This document shows positions 50,905-63,800 of a stretch of DNA of 64,000 bases, one piece after another. Location of the stretch: the NCBI GenBank assembly GCA_019155205.2, contig JAHNZQ020000227.1:63530-127529 (forward strand). The letters run 5' to 3'. This stretch comes from Gracilaria vermiculophylla (Eukaryota; Rhodophyta; Florideophyceae; Gracilariales; Gracilariaceae). The position numbers and the translations under genes were made by a program. Positions within the stretch are counted from its first letter, which is position 1; every line of letters begins with the position of its first letter. The notes beneath the pieces are model-generated. The model saw only the letters and a program-made list of their open reading frames with translations, was not told the origin of the DNA and did not search any database.

Positions 50905-53900
50905 CGCGGGCACACACATGGCGCGGCGGCGGCGGCGGCGGCGGCGGCGGCAGCGGCGGTGGTGGGGACGGGAGCGCGCGGCTGCGCGTGGCAACCCGAG
51001 GCACGACGTTCTGGCGTAGAAACGGGGGTGCCGCCATGGCACCACGGCGGCAAGCGCGGCACGGCACTGCGGGGCGCGCGTTCAACACGGCGCCAAATTC
51101 TACCGCCGCCGCGGGGCGCTCAATAGGCGGCGCGCGCATGGCGGCGGCGAGCGCCACACGACGTGGCCAGCGCGGCGCGCTGGCCACGTTGCGTGGCGAG
51201 CTCGTGACGCACAGTGCCGACGCAAAGTACGGCAGTGGCGCCTCGCGCACACCGACGACGAGCGCTGGAAGCGCGAGGGGGCACAACGACGCAGTGCAAT
51301 TTATTCAAAACATGAGTGTAAACAAGAGTGGCACCATACACGTGTCGGCTCGACGCGGGGCCACGCCGTTAGCGCAACCGCGACAGCGGGCGCGGCGCTC
51401 GCCCGTTGCCTGTTTCTGCGCACACGCGCGGCCAGCACGGGCGCGCGCAGCCGACGTGGTGTATTTTGCGCCGCGGAGAAACGCCTCCCGCCGCGCCCTC
51501 GAGAGTAAGCGCCGTGCGTCATGGCCGCGCGTCGCGCGCGCACGCCATCGCCCCCGCCGCCCCGCCATCGGTGCGCGCCCGCGCCCGTCCTGCTGCTCTG
51601 CGCATCTCCCACGCCGCCTAGCTCACCACCCATCCACCCAGGGAGTCCTTATTTGCCGCCCTCTTTTCCCTCGTCATTCCTCCGAAGCCTCATCCCTCTC
51701 GGCGCCCTCCCTACGCACCCCGCCAACAACTGCTGCTTCCCGTTCTTTCTCCTCTTATTCTCGTCACCCTTCACCTTCATCACTTGCCCTGTTTTCGAAT
51801 CCACGCCGGTTGGTGGTCAGCATGTTCTTGTTGTATCCGAAGCCCAACTTTCATTCCTTATTCTGCTTCGCTGCAGTACTTATTCCGTGCATGTACGGCG
51901 TGCGTTATTCCTGTCTAGCTCCATTAATCTTGCAATACGCATCCGCGGTCCATACCTTCTTCCACAGGCATGCGTCTGCAATATTCGAGTTCCCTTTTTC
52001 ACCAAAAACAGTTACGCACCCTTCGCCGCCATCTGAAAAAGTATCTCGTTCATTGTCGGCACATGTCAACAATGACATCAACTTAAGTTTGCACCATCCT
52101 TACTGCCTCTTGCCTCACCAGCTGAAGGCCTTCTGTATTCTGTGTGCTCTCACTTTCCATATTTCCCGTCCTACTTTGATTCGGACATAGCTGAGGGTAG
52201 TCGGCCCCGTTTTTGCACTGTAATTTGGAAATCTCATGCACAGTCGGCGATCGAAGCCGACGTTTGAAATACTAAGGAGTTGTCAATCACTTCGGGAGCT
52301 GTCCGCAGTTTTTGTGCACCTGTGTAAGTATTTTTTGAAAATCTTTAAAATCTGCCCCTTCGTTGTTCTACATTCATCGTCGACGGCGTTGGAGAATGAT
52401 TTCTTGCAGAATAGATAGCCCCTTTCCAAATCTCACATATCTCAAAATCCTTGTTTGCAATACAACGGTGAGCAAAACATTACCTCATATTCAAATATTC
52501 GATGAGTTGTCTTCGAAGTTGCCTACTTATCGATGACAATATCATCTGCTAACCTTCTGTACCATTCTTTCCATCGCTAATGGTTTTTGAGCGCAGAATG
52601 TTGAGCCCCTCATCCTTTTCGAGAATAGCCACAACTTTTTCTCCGCAGCACAGAATCAAGTAGTTTACGGATGGCGCCAGACGCTCAACGACAACAAAGA
52701 TCTTTGTGCGCAACGCTAGTTCCAAATGGTCCTCCAGCTCATATTATTTCTATTCCGGTTAACATTTTCGCCCAAAATACTGTAAATATGGTTGTCAAGG
52801 AAGAAATTCATACTCTCTGGGTTATTACCCACGGGTTGCTCTCTGTATTTTACGCCGCTTAATGTAAAGACTAAATGAAAACACCAAACTCAGTTTGTTG
52901 CGCATTTCGTCGCTGGGTGGTGGTGTACAGCTCATACTTCACACAACATGTGGTGTATGCCGTATGACACGTCAGCATACTTTGAAAAACATACAACACC
53001 ATTCGTGGTGAAAACCCATCTTTTCACGAGGCAACTATTCATGCATCAGAGTTCAAATTTACATCTTTTGCAAAATGATTACAAAAACGATCGAAACAAA
53101 AAATAAATAAAACAATGTCAAAATCCACAGATATCTCAATTCAGCCCAAACTTTCATGAAAATATTGATGAATACTCAACATTTCGACGTAAACGTATTA
53201 GCTCGTGAACTATCATCAAAAACAACAAAAATTATATAAAACTGTTGCCCCATAATAACAATTAGTTTCTGAACTATTTCATTAAAATGCATGCAATATA
53301 TATTTGCAGAAGAATCTAGTTGTCAAAATAGTTGACGAATATGATAAAGTTAAAATCCACCTCAGCGTTGCGTAACAAAATATGAGCAAAGACTTCAAAA
53401 ACAATTTACTGATCTATCGCAACAATAGTCTTTGAGTTCAAATTTCAGGTACTCAACAAGGTTTTAAAATCAACTTGGAATCACTCTAAAAAAACCTAAA
53501 ACAGCAGCTTGTAAGCAAGCCGGAGTTTTGTGGTGGTGCCAAGAGAATCTATTCAAATAAAACAACTATAATTTTCTACATCAAAGTAGTCCATCCCGTG
53601 ATTGTTTAGTAGTATTTCCGTTCAACATTGGACAATAAATTCCTTTTAAAAATAACTTCTATTAAAGAAGTTAAGCGCATCTTGTGATGGTAAGACCAAG
53701 CGCCTACAAGTGTACGGAAGGAACAGTTTCTCATTAAAAACAATATAGTTTGTATCCGAAAATTGCTATTTCTTTTGAAAAAGTAAAGTTGAAGCAGTAG
53801 CTTTATGAGAATATTATCACTCTTTTTTTTCTTCTGGAATTACAATAGACTACAGAATTAGAAATAACCAGAACTTTCAAGCCTTTTCTCATTGTGTTCT

Positions 53901-55346
53901 ATAATTCTGCACTTCTTGCATTCAAACACTTTTTTAAAACCTCTTCGGAAGTATTAAAGAAAACAAAACTTGTCTTTTACACTTAACAGTTTAGGTCGTA
54001 AACTCATAAGCAAATTATATTTTTGTTCATCTTTCGCTTTTTGTTAATGTTTGTTCAAATTAAAGCCTCAATATTTCAATATGAACATACACAAGCTAGG
54101 CAAAAGCAAACATGTTATCAAAGAGATAAACTTTTGTTTACAACAAATATTTTTTATCGTTAAAACTCATACCCTCTAAAAATAATGCTTGTTTGCAATA
54201 CTATCAAAATTTCAAATATATTCTCTCTAAATTTGATATTTCTTATTTTACGGCAGCACAACTTATTTACTTTTCATCAAGAACATAAAGAACGTAGCGC
54301 ACGTGGTACCACTAATTTGATGCAAAACGAAAATTATGTTTTACAATAAACACTAAAAACAAACACTAAACAAAAGTCATAAATCTAAAACGTATTCTCA
54401 TTACTTTCAAAGACGCAAATAAGTAAATATTATATTTAACATTATAATAATAAATATGCGTGCGTTTATACTTTTCTTCTTTACAAGTAATTAGTACTTT
54501 CCACCGTGCTCGTCTAGTTTAATGTTTAATGATTCACAGTTTTTGCTGGATATAGTTTGTTACGGCTTTCTCGACACGCCACTCTTTCAGAACTAGACCA
54601 CACTTCTTTTTCGGTTTTGAACTAATCACTTTACACCAAAACTCATTCATTTTTAATTCTTACTTTCACCGGTACAATTGGTGTAGTATAACGCTTTAAA
54701 ACGCTTTTAATGTACAAAAATCGTAGATTAAAATGATTAGGTGTATTTATAAATGCGGTTTGTATTACGGGATTTGGAAATGATTAATAGTCGTTTTTGG
54801 GAAGCTTGTATAAATTTTGAGTGAATTCCGTTGCAAATAAGACATATTTTTATTTATTTCGCATTTTTTATGTTTTCCAGAATACTTGACCAGAAATGTT
54901 CGACAAAATTTTGTAAAGTTACTGCTTTTCATTCATGATTGAGTTCACAAAGCTATTAAGGGTTTTGTGTATTTTATAAATTTTTCACTATTTGTATAAA
55001 GCAATATGTATTCTGCACATCAAAAAGTATGGTTTATTCACTTTATGCGCATGGACTTTTGTTGAAACATTTAAATTACTTTTTTTGTAGTTTTTATAAT
55101 CTCTGAAACTTTTATGTACAGATACTTTTTTCTTTTAGTATATTTGAAATTATCTTTCTCGTTCTATCGCATTAATCTGGAGCGAATTTATAAAAATTAA
55201 AGCGAATAAAGCTTAATGCAACTCCCAATTTTTAACCACACCTTTCTGTCTCACAATACAGTATATGTTGATTTGCAGCCCCAGAAAAAGGTAAATGATT
55301 TGTTTCTGAACCTTCTCCACATTTTACCCATTAACAACTTTTCGTT
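50905..55346. other. Gene-poor stretch, GC-rich then strongly AT-rich
   Basis: Up to about 51650 the DNA is GC-rich with a (GGC)n run at 50925-50955. A plus-strand frame to 52190 is open but starts without ATG in this repeat. From about 52200 the DNA is AT-rich, and from 52900 to 55300 there is no open frame worth listing on either strand. Confidence 0.6.
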
Positions 55347-55900
55347 TGTGTACCTCAGTGGAACCTAAGGTGATATTGTCATGTGTCCTTACGACGGGAT
55401 ACTCCCAAGGATGGTTCGTATTTTATTGACTGAGCCGCCTGATGCATTATTCGGCCTGCTTGTGCTGCAATACCTTTGAAGAACGGTAGAATTTATATTT
55501 ATTCTAGTTATTTTGGTTCTGTTAATTACTACAGTACTGAGTCCTGCCGAGGCGGGCTCCCGGCGTGGTAATTAATCTGCCGGTCGAGCTCCGCTTCTAG
55601 GGAAGTAAGCCACGCACCCTTGAGTCTACGTCTATTTATCCGGTTGGGGACTCTCGTCGATCATCCTTAGGTTTCCAAGCCGCCGATCCCCAGATCGCCT
55701 CGTAGCAGCGCCTGTAGGAGCATTATCCGCCCAGTGAAACTCCCTCTCTGCTTGGTGTTTTCGAATCGCCTTTCCGAATTCCCCCGGCTCGTGATAGCGA
55801 TTACCGGAGACCACCTATAGGAACCCGCGCCTTTGGAGTCAAAAAAAAAAACCCGGACGTTGTGCCCTACCACCTCGAGAGGAGAACTGATGATACCGCA
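55347..55900 (+). mobile_element. Solo LTR, copy B (diverged)
   Basis: This stretch aligns along its length with copy C at 58781-59334 and, inverted, with copy A at 7282-7834. Shared stretches include GGCGGGCTCCCGGC and CGCCTGTAGGAGCATT. It starts TGTGTACC and ends ACCGCA. It is more diverged than the other two and I see no clean 5-bp duplication, so it is older. Confidence 0.75.
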
Positions 55901-56524
55901 GTTTGAATTGAATTTTTTATAGAACAAAAACTGCGAAAGAATATCTTATTTCGAAAGACCGAATTCCTGATCAAAGTATTGAAATATGAATTTTACAGTG
56001 CAATGAAACAATCGAAAAATGTATCTGAAAATTTAGAGTTTTTTCGTTGATTAGAAATCTTGATCTATTAGGCTGGTTTATTTATTGATTTTGCTTTCGT
56101 TAAACAGGCTTTTATCTTCAAAAGAAATGGAAATCTTGTGGTTTCAATTACCATCTAATGTTTAATTTTAGGTAACCCATCTGTTATCTATATTTTGAAG
56201 CGAACGTAGAAGCGAGAAAGGAAGTAGCAGATATACGTGTAAGAGTAGGCTCTTACCAACACAAAACTCTCTGTATATACTGGAGGCTCGTCCTCTTGAA
56301 TGCCTTGGACTGATTGCACGTCATAAGTCTTTTATATTAAAGGAGTTATTCGTTCATGGCTGTTTGATCAGAATTCAAACAGCCACACCCTCTCCGCTAC
56401 AATGAAACAGGTACGAACTGGATTTGATGCCATGCTTCCATTCTGTTCACCCTCTCTCTAAACTTGTCAACTGCGCTCAGTTTTCAACGTTTTAATAAGT
56501 TCCATAGAGTTTGAAAGCTCATTC

Positions 56525-57850
56525 TCACTCATCCAGATAGCTCCCTCTACCCTGTTCCCCTTCAAACTGCACCAAATATTGTCTGCGGCGATTCTTCCTG
56601 CGATTGTTTAAGACTGCGATGACTTCTTGTTGCACTTCTACCTTCCGCATCAATAACGATAGACATCTACTTACCGTCACCATCTCCTCGATTAAACTTT
56701 CGTAGTCGAGAAACATGCAAAAAAAAGTTTTTTGTTCCTTCTTCAAGCTTGGCGGGAGCTCAATTCTGTAAGTGACAGGCCCCATCACTTTCTTCACTGC
56801 AAAAGATCCCAAGAACTTTGGCTTCCATTTCTTTGCCAGTCTGGACTGCTTCGAGAAACTAGCGTCTTGGGCCTGCAGTAGACCAAGATCACCCAATCTG
56901 AATTCTGCGTGCTTTATTTTCTTGTTGGCGTAAAACATTTGTCGGGCGACGGCGTTATTCATCTTGTCCTTTGCTTCTTTACAGAATGCCAGCCGTCTAT
57001 CCCAGTACTTTGCAGCTAGTGCACGAATGGCTTCGTTTCTGGGATGCTTTCGATTAAGCTTCGACTCTGTTATGCGGCCTAAATCTTCTTGAAAAGGACC
57101 AAGCCGTGTACTCCTATTCGGTGCTGCGTTATAATGATAGTCCAATTCGCTCAGCATGAAGTCCTTCTTCTTTGGGTTCTTCTGCACAGTACACTTGACC
57201 ATTGCCGAAAGTGTTCGTATCATGTTGTCAAACTGACAATCCGTCTGCAAATGTCTTTTGTGGCCATGTTCAACTCTACGTTCAACGTCAGTTCACATGA
57301 AGAGCTTTTCTCTATCGAAAATGGTACCCTTTGGCAGACCGTGCTTTGAAAACAGGTGATCAAGGAGTAGCTCCACTGCTTCGACTGACGTCATCATTTT
57401 CTTTGTTGAAATGAACACTGCCCTTTTTGAACACTTCTCCACCACCACATCTACAGCGTCTTTTTCTGTACCATTCATCGAAAATTCATACACAAAATCC
57501 ATTGAGATAACAACCCGGCAAGCCTATTGCCCGGCGTGTGGTTGGTGTATTCCACTCTTCAATGTCCTACACTCTTTGATAAACTGACCTTCCTTGCAGA
57601 GTCTCATAAACTCCTGAATATCATCAAACATCCGTCGCTAATATATATGTATAGCACAAAGCACATAAGTGTTCGCCGACCGATAATAACCTGGTAGATA
57701 GAACTCCTTCGTTATCGCATCTCTCAAGGCCGCATTTTTTTGAAATTAATACTCGTTCCAAAGTATCCCTAGCGTTCCAGTAGATTAAACCGTCACGAAA
57801 CGAAAAGTTCGAAATACATATTGCCGTTTTCTTATTCAGCAAATTTTTGT
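56525..57850 (-). pseudogene. Integrase and chromodomain remnants
   Basis: 56525-57250 encodes the integrase C-terminal part (LDYHYNAAPNRSTRLGPFQ, then FRLGDLGLLQAQD and MGPVTYRIELPPSLK). It ends in a chromodomain-like sequence, VEVQQEVIAVLNNRRKNRRR followed by YLVQFEG. 57293-57502 holds part of the catalytic core (DVVVEKCSKRAVFISTKK, LLLDHLFSKHGLPKGTIFDR). 57624-57850 is weaker and may be the zinc-finger end. Confidence 0.75.
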
Positions 57851-57996
57851 ACGTCTCGAAGTACAGGCAATATGTTCATTGTCCAAGCATCGTTTTCAAA
57901 TCCATCGGGAGTCGAACCTTTTATGTCCTAATACTTTAAACGATGTGACTTGAAAGACAGATAGCACTCGAACCATCAACTCCACGCATCTGCAGC

Positions 57997-58780
57997 TCAA
58001 TTTCTCAAACCCTTGATGCGTTTTACAGTACACTTGCAGGACTGCAATTCGTCAAGCCATCCCATCTTTCTCCCAGAAAGCTTGGACTTCGTCTGCACAT
58101 ACGTGATCGGTTCGTTGTCGGTTCGAATAACCAAAGAACTATATTTCATGAGAACTGCCCACTTTTGCAAAGCGATCATCACAGCCTGTAATCCTTGATT
58201 GCTTTTATCCCATCTGATCTTAGCTTGCGATAGGCGATCGGATAAAAATGCAATTTTTCGACCCTTCTTGTTCACGGTGGCGCGTACAGTGTACTTTGAT
58301 GCTTCGGTGGTCAATACGAATACTTCTTCGGAGATTGGATGATGTAGCACAGGTGCTGTTGCTCACCGTCGCTTCAACTCTCCTAACTCATATTTCTCTT
58401 CGCCTGTTCAAGTAACGATCTTCGTCTGGAGCACGTTGGTGATTGGTTGCGCAAGCCGCGCAAAATCTTTCGTAATTTTTCTGTTGAAGTTTGCTAGGCT
58501 CAGAAACTTCTGAACGTATTTCACTGACATCGGCGTGGGCCATTCCTGTACTGCTTCTACGAGTCTCTGTTACGTGTGAATCTCTTCTGTGCTGATCTTT
58601 AAGCCAAAATGCTCTACATTTTGACGCCACAAAATTACTTTTGCTTAGCCTTACATAAAGCTTGTATCTTCTGAGCATCACATAGCACTTCCGCAAGTGT
58701 CGTTTGTGCTCCTCTTTTCATTTGCTGTAGATGAGGATATCATCTAGGTACAAAACCATACATTTTCCATGCAAGCTCGC
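57997..58780 (-). pseudogene. RT C-terminal part and RNase H
   Basis: 57997-58350 encodes the gypsy RNase H: LTTEASKYTVRATVNKKGRK, then IAFLSDRLSQAKIRW and VIRTDNEPITYV. Its first acid is Glu (TTEAS) where Asp is usual. Upstream, 58700-58780 carries YLDDILIYS, the RT catalytic box, and is then cut by the solo LTR. Confidence 0.75.
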
Positions 58781-59334
58781 TGTAGTACAGTGGCTCCTAC
58801 GGAAATATGGTGGTTTGGCCTTAAGGTATAATATTCCTAAGGAGGGTTCGTTATTTATTAGCTGGGCCACGTGGTGCATAATATTGCCCGCGTGCGCTAC
58901 AGTATCCTTAAGGTACGGTAGAATTTATTATTTATTTTAGATATTTTACGCAGGTAATTAGCACAGTAGTGCGACCTGCCGAGGCGGGCTCCCGGCTAGA
59001 TATTTAAGCTGCCGGTTGAGCTCCACCTCTGGGGAAGTAAAGACAAGCACCCTTGAGTCTTCTTCTACATTTTCCAGTTGGAGTCTCTTGTCTATTCACG
59101 CAGGTTTCTAAGCCGCCGATCCCCAGGACGCATCGTAGCAGCGCCTGTAGGAGCATTGTCCGCCCAGTGAACCTCCCCCTCCGCTTGGTGTTTGCGGATC
59201 CCTCACAGAATTCCCATGGATCGCGACAGCGGATACCGGAGACCATTTTTAGGAATACGCGCCTTTGGAGTCATCAAAAACTCCTAACGGACGTTGTGCT
59301 TTACTACCTCGACAGGAGGGCTGACAGTACCACA
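58781..59334 (+). mobile_element. Solo LTR, copy C, with 5-bp target duplication
   Basis: This 554-bp LTR starts TGTAGTACAGTGG and ends CAGTACCACA. It is flanked by CTCGC at 58776-58780 and 59335-59339. It is homologous, in opposite orientation, to copy A. It splits a gypsy RT: the YLDD box lies at 58740 and the preceding RT block resumes at 59340. Confidence 0.88.
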
Positions 59335-59339
59335 CTCGC

Positions 59340-60400
59340 AAAGAACATGTGCCATTAGTCGGGAAAAGGCTGCAAGTACGTTGATCACTTCGAAACAAAA
59401 ATCCCTGCATTCGAACGGTCCATAACGAGTTAGTAATGCGGTTTTGTGACAGTCCTCGTCTTCAAGCCTCATTTGGTGACAACCCACGATCTAATCATTC
59501 TGTGAGAATACCTGAGCACCTGCCACATTATCAATTGTCTCATTGATAAACGGTATTAGATTGGCATCTGGGAAAGAGATACTATTTATTGCCCCGTAAA
59601 CACAAACTATTCTAAGATATTCGTTTTTCTTATTGAAAAAAACCACGGGGTCTTCGCACGGTTATGATTAAGGCCTTATGAGTCCTTTTGTAAGATATGT
59701 CTGTAATTGGCTCTTGAGCTCTTGTAGTTTACAAGGAGAAATTCTAATAACAAGTCGACTAGAAGTTTACGCACCCGGTATGGGATTGATTTCAAACTCC
59801 ATCCTACGTGGTGGGGGCAAATCTTCCAGAAACGCTTCCAGAAAAATACCCAAAAAACTTTAGGACCACTGCCTGAAACTTAGGTTGACCTTTTGGCCTT
59901 TGATACTACTTCATCCTTATCTATCGTAACGTTGTTTGCAAACAATTCGCCTTCGCCCTTCTTGATCTCTTTGCGCATGTTCTTTAAGGAAATTTGTTTA
60001 AAACCGATACCCTTCGCATTTCTTGAATGCTCCCGAGGCTCTATGATTACGACCGTACCATTACTGAGCTTCATCTTCTGTACATCGGTCTGCCAATAAA
60101 TCTATGGTTTGTAATATTTTGAATACGATCTGCCCATTATATGAGTTGGAGAAGTACCGGCTTCTTACATCATGATAACAAAAGTTCTTTCATCACTCAA
60201 GTATCCCATTACATTTAAAGCAGCACGTGGTTTGCCTTGCACATCTGTTTCTCATGAATCACTGAGTTCAACCTGCATGATCTCGGTATTCTTGATATCC
60301 AATTTTAGCCTATGCGCATGTTCTTCAGATAGGAAGTTGTGAGACACGTACGAATCCACGACTGCTCTCACCGCATGTGCTGCCAATGCTACCTCATACA
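59340..60400 (-). pseudogene. RT N-terminal part and degenerate protease
   Basis: 59340-59487 encodes LTRYGPFECRDFCFEVINVL and AFSRLMAHVL, an RT block that should adjoin the YLDD box beyond the LTR. Further upstream, about 60250-60400 reads VVDSYVSHNFLSEEHAHRLK, a retropepsin-like site in which the usual DSG/DTG is DSY. Stops and frameshifts interrupt the region. Confidence 0.6.
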
Positions 60401-60710
60401 TCCAGTCATCCTCTTCGGCTTTGAATAGAGGTTGTTGGAGACGGCTTTACGGTAATGAAATGTTTCGATATATTTCCACCTACCATGTGCTTTTCGTGAT
60501 TGCGAAGGACACGCCAAGACTGTTTATAAGGAATCGGCTTTCCACAGCCATCCGTCATGCCATTTACATCTGTACCATCGTAAAGAGTGGCTTCCATGTT
60601 CATCATGACTCTAATTAAAACGCTAGTAGGTTGTTATCTCACCACAAAGACAATGAAACCAGCAAAATGAATTAATTTTTTTGTGAAATGTTGTGCGAGG
60701 CGTCGTGACG

Positions 60711-60852
60711 GATTCAATTGATTTTATATTTCTGTCTACTTATCTAAACTTTTCGTTGTAGATGATTGATATACTCCAATCTTCTAGAGTATGTCAAACA
60801 GCTACAACGAAAAGCTTAGATCAGTAAATAGAAAGATGAGATCAATTGAATC
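60711..60852. repeat. Long foldback hairpin
   Basis: The left arm 60711-60761 and right arm 60802-60852 are inverted copies of about 51 bp, with roughly 85-90 percent pairing by eye. The 40-base loop between them can itself pair partly (ATACTC with GAGTAT). No gene overlaps it. Confidence 0.8.
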
Positions 60853-60859
60853 AATTGAA

Positions 60860-63800
60860 AAGATAACGATAAGTACGCATTATCTTTTTGTGCAGCATCA
60901 CCCACAGGTTTCTTGAAATCCATGCTATTGCCAAAATGTCATCCTCATAAGGTCAATAGGTGAATACACGATTTCTTTTTTTTCTTTCTATCATATGTGA
61001 GTTTCATTATTAGGCCTGTGGCAAAAAAGGTTCTCTTGGCCTTTATCTTAGAAAAAACTTGTAAGATCGATGGTGAGAAAGTTGAAGGTGTATATTGACG
61101 AGGATTCCAATCTATTTGTATGCAAAGTTGTTTTGAGCTTGCTGCAAATTTGCAACCATTGACTTCTGTGCATTGGAAAAGTAATATCGTTCTGTATATA
61201 GGAGTTACCCCATCAAACTCTACTTATTTGAGCCCTAGATGTTTTTTAGCCTTTTTCTATCTTATGTTGACCGGTGTGGCGAATAGTGAAAAGAAAATTC
61301 GGAAATGTGATGATTTGTGCATATGGTTCTAGACTATTTAGGATACCCTAACTGAAGAACTGGCGGAAACTACCCAGGACTCGTTGATGACATAGATCCC
61401 GAAAATGTCTCTAAACACGGATGGTAATAGCCAAGAAGCCCACGACTTAGTTTTACATAGCAGGGGCGGTAAGAACACGAGCACACATACAAATACACCG
61501 TTTTCTATGTTAATGAGACGCGCCATGTAATAAAGAAATACGAACAATTAATATTAATGGAAAATCGAACCCTGACCATTGCTTCATATTCCCATCTCTA
61601 GACTGATTTCTCCCTTATAAGCACTAAATCACAACTGCAACAGTATATATCACTGAATTTGAATGGCTTTCAAAGAACTTGCAACAGAGAAGTTTTTTCA
61701 AAATCCCTCATCCGATTTTGAACATAGAAAATAATAATTTCTTTCCTGCAGAATCCCGACGCGAGCCAGATTCATTTTATAGATGTAAAACCAAACTATT
61801 TAACGCAGTCTCCTCTATGAGGTAACTGTCTACGATGATAAGATTGATGAAACTTGATGCACCACTGCCTCCCTCCCCAATCATTACCGTACACAAAATA
61901 GACACTGCATAAGGGGAAATAAAACACATCGGGTGCTTATATTCTCCGTATATCTTAGCTGTAAATTGCAAGATGTTCAATAAATCTAGGAAGATAGCTT
62001 GAGAAATCAGTCAGCTACAGGCTCATCTATTGTTTAACAAAACGTCAGTATGGCTTTACGTCAAAATACTAAGCACCAGCTCTGATCTGATATTTATTGT
62101 TCATTTGGTCCTGATTCAACAAATATTATTTTTGCTCTGCACTGGTTTAGCACGTCATGACTCTGATACGAAAGAAATTCGGTTAAAGTTTATTAGCACC
62201 ATTTATAGCAGTATCCACTACAATTGGTTTATTTTAGAGCTTTGCTCTGATTTTTGCCGTTAATAGCAGCTCCGGTTGTCTTTAGATGAAATAGCTAGGA
62301 TTGGTTCCCCAAGGCTGTGTCGTCCCAGCTAATTTAATCATAATATTAGAAATGGTATTCCACTTCATTTGTATGCCGTCTGCTAAAATGAATGACAAAA
62401 AGAAACGATCCATATTTTGCTGCGCAACACCAAATGTTTTCAGCAGTCTGAAAAGCTAAAAGATTCCAAGTGGTCCACATAACGCCCACGTCAAAGGTGC
62501 TGGTAGATCTGTATTGGTCTCTGCACCGAGTTTGTGATCTGTAGCTCTCGAATTACCTGTTTTACGATGCACAGTATGATATGTCCGATCTTCTCTCTGG
62601 ACAATATCGACGTATGTTGCCATTAGAGAACGTACTGCATGCATCACCATTGTATCACACTATCTGGTGAAAAAGTAAAGAACTTAGCTGAGTATCGACA
62701 CATTGATCATTAATGCTCCCAATGAAACCACGTACAGCCACTTTTTTGGTATCTTCTACGAGTAGAATATCATTGCGGAACCAATGCTCTTCTATACGAC
62801 TGTGAGTGAAGCCTTGGCGGAAAAGCTGATAAATACAGAGAAAAAAAGGAAAAAAAGAAAATAGAAAACACAGTACCAGGCTGTAGAAATCCCTCGCTAC
62901 GGTTTGGCAACAGAAGTTATATCAAAGCCCTGAGAATTATTGACCTGCACGATGTGCTTATTATCCATCGAAGTTTCCTGGGCTGTACTAATGTAAAAGC
63001 CTCCCACGAGGTGCGATGACTCTCTGCAAATCATCTCTATGGGTAAATATCGGATAAACGTTCTTCTCTTCAAGTCTCTAGGTGCACAACTACATTTTAA
63101 AGAGATATCATGAAAAAAAAAAGATGGAAAGTTCCATGTAGACAGTGGGCTCCGTCTCGGATAGATTGAGCCGGTGCACTCGCCGTTGGCATATCGAGCA
63201 GTACTGGCATTAAAGCTAGACAGCACGGGAAGCTTGTGCAGTGATTACCGTTTCCCAGCTTTTCCATAATGATGCGAGGTATATCTTGTATTTCACAAGA
63301 GATTGAAAGCATTCCCTCCCTCACAGACATGATCTTTTTAATGGTTATGGAAGAAAATAGGGTAAAATATCATGTTTCAATTAAGAATGAAGTCCGCCTG
63401 AGGGCCCATAAATCACGGTGTCTTCTTCCGTGGTTCAAGTGACTGCTCTGTGGTCTGATCAAGGTACTAGCTCTCAAGAGATTGAAAATGTTTTTTAGTC
63501 CTACAATCAATCACTCATTCAAATAAAAGTTTCATATTTCTTAAAAGATTTCTTTCATAGTCTTTATTTTTGCAGGTGGGCGGAAGCCTCATTGCAGAAC
63601 AATTCGCTACTAGTCGTAGCAGTGCATGGGACGCAATTTATATACCTCAATGTCAAAAACTTTTAGTTTCTAGTTAGAAGTATGGATCATTGTTTCTTTA
63701 GATTATTTTTAGTTCATATGCATTTATTCGCTGCAATCAATAGTTTCTATTTCTCTACTAGAAAATAGTCTACGTATGTCTTGCGATAAAAATGTATAGT

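Larger units (their letters stand above)
56525..60610 (-). mobile_element. Chromodomain Ty3/gypsy relic, minus strand
   Basis: Protease, RT, RNase H, integrase and chromodomain remnants follow in order from high to low coordinates, as in chromoviruses. All are broken by stops or frameshifts. A solo LTR (58781-59334) sits inside the RT with a perfect target duplication, which shows the gypsy copy was there first. No LTRs of its own were identified. Confidence 0.75.

Noticed and set aside
50839..52190. Plus-strand 453-codon frame opposite the AT-hook/TPR promoter
   Set aside because: It begins without ATG inside a GGC repeat and encodes low-complexity Gly/Arg then unrelated sequence; no domain is seen.
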